Positions 26,010-35,763 are shown, counted from the first letter of the stretch. The stretch is DNA of 64,000 bases from Ruminococcus sp. (GCA_017558505.1 JAFYUM010000033.1:1-64000); one strand, 5' to 3'. Made by a program: numbers and translations. Notes: a model not told the origin generated them from the letters alone.

Positions 26010-27893
26010 ATGAATGATATAATAAAAAATGGCGGCAGTATCAGACTTTCCGAGCTTAATCTGCCCCAGGATTTAAAAAGGCTTTCCCTTTCCCAGTGCC
26101 AGCAGCTTTGCGGTGAAATAAGAAATACTCTTATTGATACCGTATCTGCAACAGGCGGGCACCTTGCGTCAAATCTGGGTGTTGTGGAGCTTACCATGTC
26201 AATTCACAGGAATTTCAATTCCCCCAATGACAAAATAGTGTGGGATGTAGGTCATCAGGCGTACGTTCACAAGCTTCTCACAGGCAGAGCGGACAGGTTT
26301 TCAACAATCCGTCAGGAGGACGGTATATCTGGTTTTCCAAAGCCGTCAGAGTCGGAGCACGATATAGTAATTGCAGGTCACAGTAGTACTTCAATTTCCA
26401 CAGCCTGCGGAATAGCTGAGGCGATGCAGCTGCAGGGTAAGGATAACTACGCCGTTGCCGTAATCGGTGACGGGGCTATGACAGGCGGTATGGTTTATGA
26501 AGCTATGAACAACTGTTGCCACGATACGGACAGCAACCTTATTGTTATCCTCAATGACAACAATATGTCCATTTCAAAGAGTGTCGGTGCCCTTGAAAAG
26601 TATCTGACGGAACTGCGTAATTCTCAGGAATATCTCGATACAAAGCGAAAGGTTGAGCGTAATCTCAATAAAATTCCTGTAGTGGGTACAAAAGCCGCAA
26701 AGGGTATGAAATACGTCAAGGACGCTATAAAATCGACTATTCTTCCACGAAATCTGTTTGAGGATATGGGATTTATCTATCTCGGCCCTATCAACGGGCA
26801 CAGTCTTAACGATTTAGAGCAGGCAATGAGAATGGCGAAGTCTTATCATCGACCTGTATTTGTTCACGTAAAGACTGTCAAGGGCAAGGGATATCTTCCT
26901 GCTGAAAAAAATCCCGGAGAGTATCACGGCATATCAAAATTCAACGTGGAATCGGGAAATCCTGAAATTTCCTCAGGCGACAGCTATTCCACTGTTTTCG
27001 GCAGGGAATTGCTTCGTCTTGCTGAGTCGGACGAGCGTATCTGTGCTATAACAGCAGCTATGAAATACGGTACAGGTTTGCAGTATTTCGGTAAAAAGCT
27101 GCCGCAACGCTTTTTTGATGTTGGTATTGCCGAACAGCATGCTGTAACCTTTGGCGGCGGACTTGCTGCAATGGGACAAATTCCGGTATTTGCGGTTTAT
27201 TCCACATTCTTACAGAGAGCTTATGACCAGCTTATACATGATATTGCAATAGGCGGACTTCATCTTGTGCTGGGCATAGACCGTGCAGGTATAGTCGGCG
27301 AGGACGGGGAAACACATCAGGGCTTGTTTGATGTGCCTATGCTTACTTCAATTCCCCATACGGTTATTTATTCCCCCTCTTGCTATGACGAACTGAAAAT
27401 CTGTCTGAAAAAGGCAGTATATAATGAAAAACACCTTGCGGCTGTAAGGTATCCCAGAGGCGGCGAGGATTTAACTTATAAATATGACGGAAATTATTCC
27501 GACTATAAATTTATCAGCAACGGAAATGATACGCTGATTATTTCCTATGGCAGAGTTTTCAACGAAGCATACAAAGCTGTTGAAAACTACAAGCTACCCT
27601 GCGACATATTGAAGCTTACAAGGATTTTCCCTGTGGCAGAGGAAATTATCGGGGAAATATCGGAATATAAGCAGATTGTTTTCTTTGAGGAGGCTATTTC
27701 ACAGGGCAGTATATCCGAGAAATTCGGCTCCATGCTTATGGAAAGTGGTTTCGGGGGAAAATATGCAAGAGTTGCTGTCAAAGGTTTTGTCAGACAGGCG
27801 GCAGTAAAGTCCGCCCTTGATAAGCTTGGACTTAACAACGAAAAAATGGCACAATTCATAAAAGACGGAGGCGGCATAAATGGCACGTCTTGA
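26010..27893 (+). CDS. dxs: 1-deoxy-D-xylulose-5-phosphate synthase
   Basis: 627 residues, full length. DXS joins pyruvate and glyceraldehyde 3-phosphate with thiamine diphosphate, the entry step of the MEP pathway. Evidence: HLASNLGVVELT, VWDVGHQAYVHKLLTGR, the ThDP motif GDGAMTGGMVYEAMNN ... NDNNMSIS, DVGIAEQHAVTFGGG and DRAGIVGEDGETHQG. The ATG lacks an adjacent Shine-Dalgarno; a stable hairpin occupies the expected place. Upstream in-frame sequence offers no alternative start before a stop. It overlaps tlyA by 14 bases. Confidence 0.97.
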   Translation: MNDIIKNGGSIRLSELNLPQDLKRLSLSQCQQLCGEIRNTLIDTVSATGGHLASNLGVVELTMSIHRNFNSPNDKIVWDVGHQAYVHKLLTGRADRFSTIRQEDGISGFPKPSESEHDIVIAGHSSTSISTACGIAEAMQLQGKDNYAVAVIGDGAMTGGMVYEAMNNCCHDTDSNLIVILNDNNMSISKSVGALEKYLTELRNSQEYLDTKRKVERNLNKIPVVGTKAAKGMKYVKDAIKSTILPRNLFEDMGFIYLGPINGHSLNDLEQAMRMAKSYHRPVFVHVKTVKGKGYLPAEKNPGEYHGISKFNVESGNPEISSGDSYSTVFGRELLRLAESDERICAITAAMKYGTGLQYFGKKLPQRFFDVGIAEQHAVTFGGGLAAMGQIPVFAVYSTFLQRAYDQLIHDIAIGGLHLVLGIDRAGIVGEDGETHQGLFDVPMLTSIPHTVIYSPSCYDELKICLKKAVYNEKHLAAVRYPRGGEDLTYKYDGNYSDYKFISNGNDTLIISYGRVFNEAYKAVENYKLPCDILKLTRIFPVAEEIIGEISEYKQIVFFEEAISQGSISEKFGSMLMESGFGGKYARVAVKGFVRQAAVKSALDKLGLNNEKMAQFIKDGGGINGTS

Positions 27894-28665
27894 CGCAGAG
27901 CTTGTGGCGAGGGGGATTGCCCGAAGCCGTGAGCGTGCAAAGGAAATGATAAAATCGGGAGCTGTTACTGTAAACGGCAGACCTGCAAAAAAATCCTCTG
28001 TTGAGGTAACTGCGGAGGACATCCTTGAATCCTCTGAGCAGGAATTATATGTTGGCAGAGGTGCATTGAAGCTTGAAAAGGCGGCGGAGTATTTTTCCCT
28101 GAATTTCAGCGGTCTGCGTTGCCTTGACATAGGTGCTTCAACAGGCGGTTTTACCGAATATATGATAAACCACGGGGCTGAAACGGTTTATGCTGTTGAC
28201 GTAGGTCATGGACAGCTGGCGGACTCTCTCCGCCGTGACAGTCGTGTTGTAAATATGGAGAATACTGATATACGTATGGTTTCAGCTGAAGATATCGACG
28301 GACAGGTGGATTTTATATGCACCGATGTTTCATTTATTTCCGTGACAAAAATTCTCCCGAAAATCAGCGAATTGTTAAAATCTGACGGTATTGCCGCTAT
28401 TCTTGTGAAGCCGCAGTTTGAGGCAGGCAAAAGCGACATAGGCAAAAGGGGAATTGTCAAGGACAGAAAGGTTCACCTGCGTATTTTAAGGGAACTTGAC
28501 GGCTTTATGCGGCTTACAGGGCTTATGCCTGTAAGCTGGACTTATTCGCCTATTAAGGGCGGAAGCGGTAATATTGAATATCTGGCGAAGCTTGTAAAAT
28601 GCTCCGATGAAATTCCGGTTCAGGATTTCGGTGGCATTATTGAGGAGGCTTTCCGTCAGCTGTAG
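27880..28665 (+). CDS. tlyA: TlyA-family rRNA methyltransferase
   Basis: 261 residues. An N-terminal S4 RNA-binding domain (LDAELVARGIARSRERAKEM ... VTVNGRPAKKSS) leads to an FtsJ/RrmJ-like methyltransferase with the SAM loop CLDIGASTGGFTEYMI and VKPQFEAGK. TlyA proteins 2'-O-methylate 16S and/or 23S rRNA and were formerly called hemolysins. Its position between dxs and nadK is conserved in Firmicutes. Confidence 0.94.
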   Translation: MARLDAELVARGIARSRERAKEMIKSGAVTVNGRPAKKSSVEVTAEDILESSEQELYVGRGALKLEKAAEYFSLNFSGLRCLDIGASTGGFTEYMINHGAETVYAVDVGHGQLADSLRRDSRVVNMENTDIRMVSAEDIDGQVDFICTDVSFISVTKILPKISELLKSDGIAAILVKPQFEAGKSDIGKRGIVKDRKVHLRILRELDGFMRLTGLMPVSWTYSPIKGGSGNIEYLAKLVKCSDEIPVQDFGGIIEEAFRQL

Positions 28666-28674
28666 GAGGATAGG

Positions 28675-29529
28675 ATGAAAGCGGTACTTTATCCGAATTT
28701 TCAGAAGAAAAATGCACTTGGGTGTGCGAGGGATGTCTGCGATGTGCTTCATTCCGCAGGGATAGAAGTAGTTGTGGATCTTGAATATACGGCGGAGTTC
28801 GGCGATAAGGGGTTCGTGATTTTCGCCGATATTACTTCTCTTGCATCAAGTGCCGATATATTTATTGCTATCGGCGGTGACGGTACGATTTTACAGTGTG
28901 CAAAGCTTCTTATGGGTACGGACACAAAGCTTCTTGGTATTAATTCTGGTACCCTCGGATTTATGGCAGGTCTTGAAGCTGATCAGCTTGAGGCTCTGAA
29001 AAAGCTTAAGACAGGGGAGTACACAATTTCACGGCGAATGACAGTTGATGTTATTGTTCACGGTGAAAACGGTGATACGGTTTATACCGCCCTCAATGAG
29101 GTATCGGCAAAATCTGCGAGTTTTCGCATATGCGATTTTGATGTGTCTGCCGACGGTTATCTTATAGGTAAATACCGTGCCGATGGTATACTATTCAGTA
29201 CTCCATCGGGCTCTACCGCCTATGCCTTATCCGCAGGCGGTCCTGTTATCGAGCCTGAACTTGAATGCATTGAGATGAATCTGATTTGTCCCCATTCTCT
29301 TTTTGCAAGGGCGACGCTTTTTTCGGCTGACAGACGACTTCGACTGACCGACAGGACATCGGGGGAAAATTCACTTGTTCTCAGTGTGGACGGCGAGCTT
29401 ATGCATACAATGGCAGAAAATGAGTCGGTAGAGATAATGAGGGGAAGATATACGCTCAATTTTGTGGATATTATTGACAATGCTTTTCACGATTCTCTTT
29501 GCCGCAAAATGTGCAAGCCAATCAAGTGA
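28675..29529 (+). CDS. nadK: NAD kinase
   Basis: 284 residues. The GGDGT motif (IAIGGDGTILQCAKLL), NSGTLGFMAGLE, and the NAD-binding STPSGSTAYALSAGGPV are complete. It phosphorylates NAD to NADP. AGGAGGATAGG precedes the ATG, and argR follows by seven bases. Confidence 0.97.
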   Translation: MKAVLYPNFQKKNALGCARDVCDVLHSAGIEVVVDLEYTAEFGDKGFVIFADITSLASSADIFIAIGGDGTILQCAKLLMGTDTKLLGINSGTLGFMAGLEADQLEALKKLKTGEYTISRRMTVDVIVHGENGDTVYTALNEVSAKSASFRICDFDVSADGYLIGKYRADGILFSTPSGSTAYALSAGGPVIEPELECIEMNLICPHSLFARATLFSADRRLRLTDRTSGENSLVLSVDGELMHTMAENESVEIMRGRYTLNFVDIIDNAFHDSLCRKMCKPIK

Positions 29530-29536
29530 GGTAGAT

Positions 29537-29974
29537 ATGAAAAATAACCGTCGTGATGTTATACTTGATATTATAAATGATACAGCAGTATCGACGCAGG
29601 AACAGCTCATAGGACTTCTTGCGGAGAGGGGAATTGCCGTTACACAGGCGACTCTTTCCCGTGATATACAACAGCTTTCACTTGTAAAGCTCCGTGATGA
29701 AAACGGAATATACAGGTATACCCTGCCACCTGCGGCAGCTGTGGAAAAGGGGATTTTCTCGCAGGCTGTAGTAGATGTGGATTACGCTCTCAACACTATT
29801 GTACTGAAATGCCATGCAGGAATGGCACAGGGTACTTGTGCGGCTATTGACTCTGTAAGGCATGAGGGTGTTGTTGGTACCATAGCAGGGGACGATACGA
29901 TATTTATACTTGTCCGCAGCGAAGCGGACGCAAAAAAACTGGCAAAAAAATTCAGAAATGATATACTGGGTTAA
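29537..29974 (+). CDS. argR: Arginine repressor ArgR
   Basis: 145 residues from ATG 29537 with GAGGT upstream. A winged-helix N-terminal domain (STQEQLIGLLAERGIAVTQA ... TLSRDIQQLSLVK) is followed by the C-terminal oligomerisation/arginine-binding domain with CHAGMAQGTCAAID and GTIAGDDTIFI, the residues that bind arginine. Next to recN, as in Bacillus and most clostridia. Confidence 0.96.
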   Translation: MKNNRRDVILDIINDTAVSTQEQLIGLLAERGIAVTQATLSRDIQQLSLVKLRDENGIYRYTLPPAAAVEKGIFSQAVVDVDYALNTIVLKCHAGMAQGTCAAIDSVRHEGVVGTIAGDDTIFILVRSEADAKKLAKKFRNDILG

Positions 29975-29990
29975 GGAAGGTTAGCGGTCA

Positions 29991-31652
29991 ATGTTAAAGG
30001 AGCTTTATATAAAAAATCTGGCGGTAATACGTGAAACTACCATACCGCTTGAAAAAAGGCTTAATATTTTCACAGGTGAAACAGGTGCAGGAAAATCCAT
30101 ACTTATCAACGGAATTAACGCTGTCCTTGGACAGAGGTGCAGTAAGGATATTGTACGTACAGGCTGTGATAAGGCTGTTATAACGGCTCTTTTTACGGAG
30201 CTTTCCCCGGAGGTCTGTGAAAAGCTTGCGGAGCTTGGCATTGACTGCGGGGAAAATGAAATTTCCATATCCCGTGAAATCAACGCCGACGGCGGAAGTG
30301 TGGCACGTATTAATGGCAGATCTGCTACTGCGGCTATGCTTAAAGAAATTGGCAGTATGATTATAAATATCCACGGTCAGCACGATAATCAGATTCTTCT
30401 TGACAGTCAGCGACATATGGAAATTCTGGACGATTTCGGCGGTGACAACTCACTTCTGGAGGAGTACCGTGTAACATTCCGTGAATTGCAGATTACGGCA
30501 CGCCGTCTTGGGGAACTGAAAAATCAGGAAAAAAGCCGCATTGAACGGACACGCTATTTAAGCGAGGTTGTCAAGGAGATAGGTGCTCTTGATTTGCGTG
30601 CAGGGGAGGACGATGAGCTTGAAAAGGAGCTTGCCGCCTCGGAAAATTCACAGCGTATCATAGCGGCAATAGGTGCGGCAGTCAATGCCATAAACGGTGA
30701 CGAGGGTGCTAATGATATTATTGCGGCGGCTGAAAGTGAAATATCTTCCCTTACTGATGTCTCGGCAGAGATTTCAGCACTTTATGAGCGACTTTCCGCT
30801 GTGGAAATAGAGCTTTCGGATATTGCCTCTGAACTGGAAAAAATTGCAGATAAGGCGGAACTTAATACCCAGCGTGTGGATTTTGTCCGCCGTCGTCTCA
30901 ATGACATAAATAAGGTCAGCAAAAAATATCTTGCGGACAGCACAGAGCTTGTGAAGATGTATGACTCCGCTTGTGAGGAGCTTACAAGGCTGGAGGGTAG
31001 CAACGATGAAATAAAACTGCTTGCGGCAAAGCGTGAGGAACTTCTCCACAAGGTAACGGAGCAGGCAAAGGCACTCTATGACTATCGTGAAAAGGTTGCT
31101 GAACGCTTTGTAAGCCGTGTAACAGAGGAACTTGAATTTCTCAATATGGCGGGAGTTGTACTTGCTGTCCGTCACGAAAAAGGGAAGCTTACGGTAAGCG
31201 GTATGGATACGGTGGAATTTCTCATTTCCGCCAACAGGGGTGAGGAGCCTAAGCCAATTGCGAAAATTGCATCGGGAGGCGAATTGTCCCGTGTAATGCT
31301 GGCTCTGAAAAGTGTTATTGCCGACAAGGATAGCATTGATACCATGATTTTCGATGAGATTGATACGGGTGTAAGCGGTAAGGCGGCACAGAAAATAGGT
31401 ATAAAGCTGAAAGAAATAGGCAAGGTAAGACAGGTTATCTGCGTTACACATCTTTCACAGATTGCGGTTATGGCGGATAATCACCTTATGATTGAGAAGA
31501 ATATTGTTGACGGCAGAACAGAAACAACAGTCACACAGCTTGATTTCAGTGGAAAAACAGCGGAAATTGCCCGTATTATGGGAGGCGATAATCCCGGAAG
31601 CCTTGTTATAAAGGCGGCTGAGGATGAGCTGAGAAAGGCGTCTGAAATATGA
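29991..31652 (+). CDS. recN: DNA repair protein RecN
   Basis: 553 residues, SMC-like. Walker A is GETGAGKSILING near the N-terminus, a central coiled-coil covers about residues 150-370, and the ABC signature ASGGELSRVMLAL with Walker B FDEIDTGVSG follows. RecN acts early in double-strand break repair. Its last codons overlap the next start (ATGA). Confidence 0.97.
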   Translation: MLKELYIKNLAVIRETTIPLEKRLNIFTGETGAGKSILINGINAVLGQRCSKDIVRTGCDKAVITALFTELSPEVCEKLAELGIDCGENEISISREINADGGSVARINGRSATAAMLKEIGSMIINIHGQHDNQILLDSQRHMEILDDFGGDNSLLEEYRVTFRELQITARRLGELKNQEKSRIERTRYLSEVVKEIGALDLRAGEDDELEKELAASENSQRIIAAIGAAVNAINGDEGANDIIAAAESEISSLTDVSAEISALYERLSAVEIELSDIASELEKIADKAELNTQRVDFVRRRLNDINKVSKKYLADSTELVKMYDSACEELTRLEGSNDEIKLLAAKREELLHKVTEQAKALYDYREKVAERFVSRVTEELEFLNMAGVVLAVRHEKGKLTVSGMDTVEFLISANRGEEPKPIAKIASGGELSRVMLALKSVIADKDSIDTMIFDEIDTGVSGKAAQKIGIKLKEIGKVRQVICVTHLSQIAVMADNHLMIEKNIVDGRTETTVTQLDFSGKTAEIARIMGGDNPGSLVIKAAEDELRKASEI

Positions 31653-32191
31653 AGATATATTCTGCACGACACGGACAGACCGATTTCAACAAAGAAGACT
31701 TAATTCTCGGCGTGACAGATTTACCCCTTAATTCCACAGGCATGGCACAGGCTGAGGAATTTGCGAAAGCGGTTGAATTGCTGGGTGATGTTGACATTAT
31801 CATTGCTTCACCTATGAAAAGGGCACAGACTACGGCAATGGTAGCGGCTGAAAGATGTGGTATTGAAATTATTACCGATGAAAGGCTCCGTGAATGGAAT
31901 TACGGTGAATATGAGGGGAAATCCCGATATACCGAGGGATTTGCTGAAAATAAGCGGGAATTTGCCGTGAAAATGGGCGGAACAGGTGAGTCGCTTTTTC
32001 AGCTTTGTCACAGAGTTTATTCCGCAATTGATGAAATAAGGGCGAAATACAGCGGAAAAAACGTCCTCCTTGTCAGTCACGGGGGAGTATGCCGTGTGAT
32101 TGAAACATATTTTAATAATATGACAATTGAGGAATACAGCAACTGGTTCATGGGGAACTGTCAGATTATTGAGTATCATTTAAAAAAATAA
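31649..32191 (+). CDS. Histidine phosphatase family protein
   Basis: 180 residues. The RHG motif is SARHGQTDFN with the phosphorylated His; EWNYGEYEGK and LLVSHGGVCRVI complete the active site. It resembles CobC/alpha-ribazole phosphatases and small-molecule phosphoglycerate-mutase-like phosphatases; no cobalamin genes are near, so the substrate is open. Four-base overlap with recN. Confidence 0.9.
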   Translation: MKIYSARHGQTDFNKEDLILGVTDLPLNSTGMAQAEEFAKAVELLGDVDIIIASPMKRAQTTAMVAAERCGIEIITDERLREWNYGEYEGKSRYTEGFAENKREFAVKMGGTGESLFQLCHRVYSAIDEIRAKYSGKNVLLVSHGGVCRVIETYFNNMTIEEYSNWFMGNCQIIEYHLKK

Positions 32192-32208
32192 AGAAACGAG
32201 GGTTGAAA

Positions 32209-34140
32209 ATGAGAGTAGGCGTTGATTATTATCCCGAGCAATGGGATAGAGAGCTTTGGGAAACAGATGCGGATACCATGTCAAAAACGGGTGTGAAGCT
32301 TATTCGTATAGGTGAATTTGCCTGGCAGAGAATGGAGCCGTCAGAGGGTGTATACGATTTGGACTGGCTGAAAGATGTTATAACAATTTTTGCCAGACGG
32401 GGTATAGGCACAGTTTTAAGTCTGCCTACCTCATGTCCGCCGTTGTGGCTTTATAAAAAGCACCCCGATATTATCCGTATCGGTGCTGTTGGGGCGAGAA
32501 GCGGAGTAAAGGTGCACAGATGTATAAATTCACCTTTGTTCCGTGAATATGCGAAGAAGATTACAGAAGCGCTGGCGGCAAAATTCGGGAATAATCCTGC
32601 TGTTGTATCATGGCATATCGACAATGAGCCGGAGGCTTATAACTGTACCTGTAGTGCCTGCCGTGAGAAGTTCCGTGGCTGGCTCTGGGACAGATACGGC
32701 TCAATGAAGTCAATCAACACGGCTATAAACGGCGATTTTGACGATGTATCGCAGATAGAGCCACCAGAGGGGATTTATTCCGATTGGGAAAACCCGTCCC
32801 TTTCCCTTGAATGGTATCGTTTTACTTCTGATTGTGCGGCGGAATTTGTCCGTGATGAAATGGTGCTTATCCGTGTGGTAAACCAGAATGTAACGGTGTC
32901 AACAAATATAAGACCATACGAGAATAACCCTGATTTTTACAAGGTGTTTGAGTGCCTTGACTATGTGACCTACGATAACTTCCCGACATTGAAAAATAAG
33001 GACGATGTCTATGAGTCACGTGCCTTTGAGCTTGATATGATGCGTGGAGTAAAGGGCGGTAGTTTTGTTGTTATAGAGCAGCTGGGTTTTAATGAAAATG
33101 GTAACAAAATGCCCGTATCTCCGAAATCAGGTATGATTATGGGCTATGCAATGCAGGCTATGGTGCGTGGAGCGAATACTGTTTTCCACCACCGCTGGAG
33201 AACTGCACTTAATGGCCCGAGAATGTTCAACAGAGGTATACTCGATCACGGAAATACGCCTAACAGGAAATTCTTTGAATTTTCTGACCTTTGTCATTGT
33301 GCGGATAAATTAAATGCTCTTGATGATACAAAAATCGTATCAGAGGCAGCAATAATTTATTCCTGTGAGGCGGATGCTTCATTCCGTATTCAGCCGCAGG
33401 TTGAGGGATTTGAGTATATACAGCAGCTTAAAGCTTTTCACAAGGCACTTACTGGCTTTGGAGCAAATGTTGATGTAGTTTCTCCAGACGCAGACCTTTC
33501 AGGATATAAGCTTGTTATAGCACCCTCAATGTATGTAAACAGAAAGACAGCATCAGAAAACATCTACAAATATGTAATTAACGGCGGAACTCTCGTACTA
33601 ACCGCACGAAGCGGCGTAAGAGATGAAAATAACTGTTATACCACAGAGCCGCCTCCGACCGTGTTCAGGGAGCTTGTCGGTGCTGAGATACACGATTATG
33701 AGATAATTGGCGGTGAAACACGTACAATACGTGATTTTGCGGGAAATGAATATCAGTGCAGTCAGTGGTGTGATATACTTACACCTCTTACGGCAAGGGC
33801 ATATGCTGTATATGACGGAGATGATATGGCGGCAGTTACACTGAACCGCTATTGCGGAGGAGTTGCCTATTATCTCGGAACAATCTGCGACGATGATTTC
33901 TATCGCAGCTTTGTATCAAATCTGCTTATGCAGACAGGCATACCAAAGCTTGAAAATCTTGAAAAGGGCGTAGAGGTTACAACGAGAACCAACGGCAGAG
34001 AAGATTATATCTGTTTCTTCAATAACACAAAGAAGGCTGTGGAAATTCCGCTGCCGAAGCCTATGTACAGCATGATAAATGACTGTGAAACAGAGCGTCT
34101 GAAGCTGCATCCTTTAGAAATCGAAATTGTGAGGAAATAA
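32209..34140 (+). CDS. GH42 beta-galactosidase
   Basis: 643 residues from ATG 32209, chosen over an earlier TTG (32203) because GAGG lies seven bases upstream. The TIM barrel begins with VGVDYYPEQWD. Acid/base Glu140 lies in SWHIDNEPEAY; the likely nucleophile is Glu290 in VVIEQLGFN. Four Cys (105, 146, 148, 151) match the zinc cluster of GH42 enzymes. There is no signal peptide, so it acts inside the cell on imported beta-galactosides. It lies 17 bases after the phosphatase gene and four bases before dtd, an unusual place for a sugar enzyme. The ABC importer at 13574 is a possible source of substrate, an inference only. Confidence 0.95.
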   Translation: MRVGVDYYPEQWDRELWETDADTMSKTGVKLIRIGEFAWQRMEPSEGVYDLDWLKDVITIFARRGIGTVLSLPTSCPPLWLYKKHPDIIRIGAVGARSGVKVHRCINSPLFREYAKKITEALAAKFGNNPAVVSWHIDNEPEAYNCTCSACREKFRGWLWDRYGSMKSINTAINGDFDDVSQIEPPEGIYSDWENPSLSLEWYRFTSDCAAEFVRDEMVLIRVVNQNVTVSTNIRPYENNPDFYKVFECLDYVTYDNFPTLKNKDDVYESRAFELDMMRGVKGGSFVVIEQLGFNENGNKMPVSPKSGMIMGYAMQAMVRGANTVFHHRWRTALNGPRMFNRGILDHGNTPNRKFFEFSDLCHCADKLNALDDTKIVSEAAIIYSCEADASFRIQPQVEGFEYIQQLKAFHKALTGFGANVDVVSPDADLSGYKLVIAPSMYVNRKTASENIYKYVINGGTLVLTARSGVRDENNCYTTEPPPTVFRELVGAEIHDYEIIGGETRTIRDFAGNEYQCSQWCDILTPLTARAYAVYDGDDMAAVTLNRYCGGVAYYLGTICDDDFYRSFVSNLLMQTGIPKLENLEKGVEVTTRTNGREDYICFFNNTKKAVEIPLPKPMYSMINDCETERLKLHPLEIEIVRK

Positions 34141-34143
34141 AAC

Positions 34144-34578
34144 GTGAAAATTGTATTGCAAAGAGTAACTTCCGCAAGTGTTGCAGTTGACGGTGAAGTA
34201 TGCGGAAAAATCGGTACAGGCTATCTTGTGCTCCTTGGAGTGGGACAGGGTGATACCGAGGAGGATTGCCGCCGTCTTGCGGATAAGATGATAAATCTGC
34301 GGATTTTTTCTGATGAGAATGATAAAATTAATCTTTCCCTTGGCGATGTAGGCGGAGAATTGCTTGTTGTGTCACAGTTTACCCTGTATGCTGACTGCCG
34401 CAAAGGAAATCGCCCCAACTTCATACAGGCAGGCAAGCCTGATGAGGCGGAGCGTCTTTACAATTATTTCGTTGACTATTGCCGCAGTAAGGGTAAGCAC
34501 GTTGAAACCGGTGTTTTCGGTGCCGATATGAAAGTTCAGCTTGTCAACGACGGGCCATTTACTGTTATTCTTGAATGA
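34144..34578 (+). CDS. dtd: D-aminoacyl-tRNA deacylase
   Basis: 144 residues with a GTG start; GAGG about nine bases upstream overlaps the end of the GH42 gene. The two active-site motifs are present: SQFTLYAD and a slightly altered NxGPxT motif (NDGPFTVI). DTD hydrolyses D-amino acids and glycine mischarged on tRNAs. A terminator follows. Confidence 0.96.
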   Translation: MKIVLQRVTSASVAVDGEVCGKIGTGYLVLLGVGQGDTEEDCRRLADKMINLRIFSDENDKINLSLGDVGGELLVVSQFTLYADCRKGNRPNFIQAGKPDEAERLYNYFVDYCRSKGKHVETGVFGADMKVQLVNDGPFTVILE

Positions 34579-34583
34579 TTTTT

Positions 34584-34612
34584 AAACGGCGGAGTTTTCC
34601 GCCGTTTGTTTA
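34584..34612 (+). terminator. Terminator after dtd
   Basis: Perfect ten-bp stem AAACGGCGGA / TCCGCCGTTT with loop GTTT and a short T-rich tail. Confidence 0.75.
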
Positions 34613-34618
34613 TGACAA

Positions 34619-34652
34619 ATAAAAAACGGATACCGCAAATGCGATATCCGTT
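34619..34652 (-). terminator. Terminator of tRNA-Pro gene
   Basis: Minus-strand stem ACGGATATCGC / GCGGTATCCGT (one G-U pair) with loop ATTT, followed by six T, directly after the tRNA CCA end. Confidence 0.85.
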
Positions 34653-34654
34653 AA

Positions 34655-34730
34655 TGGTCTGAGTGACGGGACTTGAACCCACGGCCTCTACCACCCCAAG
34701 GTAGCGCGCTACCAGCTGCGCCACACCCAG
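34655..34730 (-). tRNA. tRNA-Pro (anticodon GGG)
   Basis: 76 nt with encoded CCA. The acceptor stem CTGGGTG / CACTCAG (one G-U) closes, the D arm reads GGCGCAGCTGGTAGCGCG with the TGG..CGC pattern, the anticodon arm is CTACC-TTGGGGT-GGTAG with GGG at 34695-34697, and the T arm contains GGGTTCAAGTCCC. It has its own promoter and terminator. Confidence 0.96.
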
Positions 34731-34767
34731 ACTTATGGGGTATTGAAGTATCACTTCAACGGTAATA

Positions 34768-34796
34768 ATTATACCATATTTAAAATGGCTTGTCAA
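34768..34796 (-). promoter_or_regulatory. Promoter of tRNA-Pro
   Basis: Minus-strand consensus TTGACA and TATAAT with a 17-bp spacer, about 38 bp upstream of the tRNA 5' end. Confidence 0.9.
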
Positions 34797-34915
34797 GGGA
34801 TTTGATATTTTTTCAATTTATTTAATAAATCATTCTGTTTCTTCAGGTTTTTGTATACAGGAGATTTTTATTCGCAATAACTAAAATGCTGAAACAAAAG
34901 TTTTTAAGGTTTTAC

Positions 34916-34944
34916 TTGACAATAAGAAAAAAATAGGTTATAAT
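34916..34944 (+). promoter_or_regulatory. Promoter of purC
   Basis: Consensus TTGACA and TATAAT with a 17-bp spacer. Only about 35 nt separate the expected start of transcription from the ATG, so there is no room for a purine riboswitch. Confidence 0.9.
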
Positions 34945-34986
34945 TATATTGCAATAATATTTTATTAAGCGAAGGAGATTTTCACA

Positions 34987-35670
34987 ATGGAAAAGCTTTA
35001 TACTGGCAAAACCAAGGACGTATTCAAGCTCGATAACGGCAATGTAATGCTCAAGTTCAAGGACGACTGTACTGGTAAGGACGGCGTTTTTGATCCCGGC
35101 GAGAATACAGTTGGTCTTACAATCGACGGTATCGGTAAGGCAAACCTTCAGACATCCGTTTATTACTTTGAGCTTCTCAAAAAGGCTGGAATCAAGACTC
35201 ACTATGTAAGCGCTGATATTGACAACGCTACTATGGAAGTTCTTCCCGCAACTGTATTTGGTCACGGTCTTGAAGTTATCTGTCGTCTTGTTGCTACAGG
35301 AAGCTTCATCCGCAGATATGGCGAGTATATCGCTGACGGTACTGTTCTTGAAGGCGGCTATGTTGAGTGCACATTCAAGAACGACGAAAAGGGCGATCCC
35401 CTCGTAACAAGCGAAGGACTTGCTGCACTCGGCGTTATGACTCCTGAAATGTTTGCAAGCATGAAGGAGCAGACACTCAAAATCACAAAGATTGTTGCTG
35501 ACGATCTTAAGACTCTCGGTCTTGACCTCTGGGATATCAAGTTCGAGTTCGGCTTCAATAACGATGAAGTTATCCTCATTGATGAAATTGCTTCAGGCAA
35601 TATGCGTGTATACAAGGGTGATACAATTGTTGATCCTGTTGAGCTTACAAAGATTATCAACAACAGATAA
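34987..35670 (+). CDS. purC: SAICAR synthetase
   Basis: 227 residues. It joins CAIR and aspartate with ATP in purine synthesis. [23 protein letters not shown] is cut here to its parts: the N-terminal YTGKTKDVF loop, [10 protein letters not shown], the [16 protein letters not shown] block and [13 protein letters not shown] at the C-terminus. It stands alone with its own consensus promoter and terminator, away from other pur genes. Codon use is strongly biased towards highly expressed patterns. Confidence 0.97.
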   Translation: MEKLYTGKTKDVFKLDNGNVMLKFKDDCTGKDGVFDPGENTVGLTIDGIGKANLQTSVYYFELLKKAGIKTHYVSADIDNATMEVLPATVFGHGLEVICRLVATGSFIRRYGEYIADGTVLEGGYVECTFKNDEKGDPLVTSEGLAALGVMTPEMFASMKEQTLKITKIVADDLKTLGLDLWDIKFEFGFNNDEVILIDEIASGNMRVYKGDTIVDPVELTKIINNR

Positions 35671-35697
35671 TTTTACTTATAACTCATATGAATTATT

Positions 35698-35736
35698 AAA
35701 ACCCAGTGCAGGGAATATCTGCACTGGGTTTTGTTT
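35698..35736. terminator. Bidirectional terminator (purC / dockerin gene)
   Basis: A 13-14-bp perfect stem (AAAACCCAGTGCAG and its complement) with a seven-base loop. T-rich tracts flank it on both strands, so it can also end the minus-strand operon that stops at 35764. Confidence 0.85.
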
Positions 35737-35763
35737 GTAATGTGAGTTACGGATTAATTCTGC

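Noticed and set aside
30774..31451. 225-residue minus-strand frame
   Set aside because: Antisense shadow of recN, rich in Cys, Phe and Tyr with no ribosome-binding site.
34945..34986. Purine riboswitch before purC
   Set aside because: The leader between the promoter and ATG is only about 35 nt, too short.
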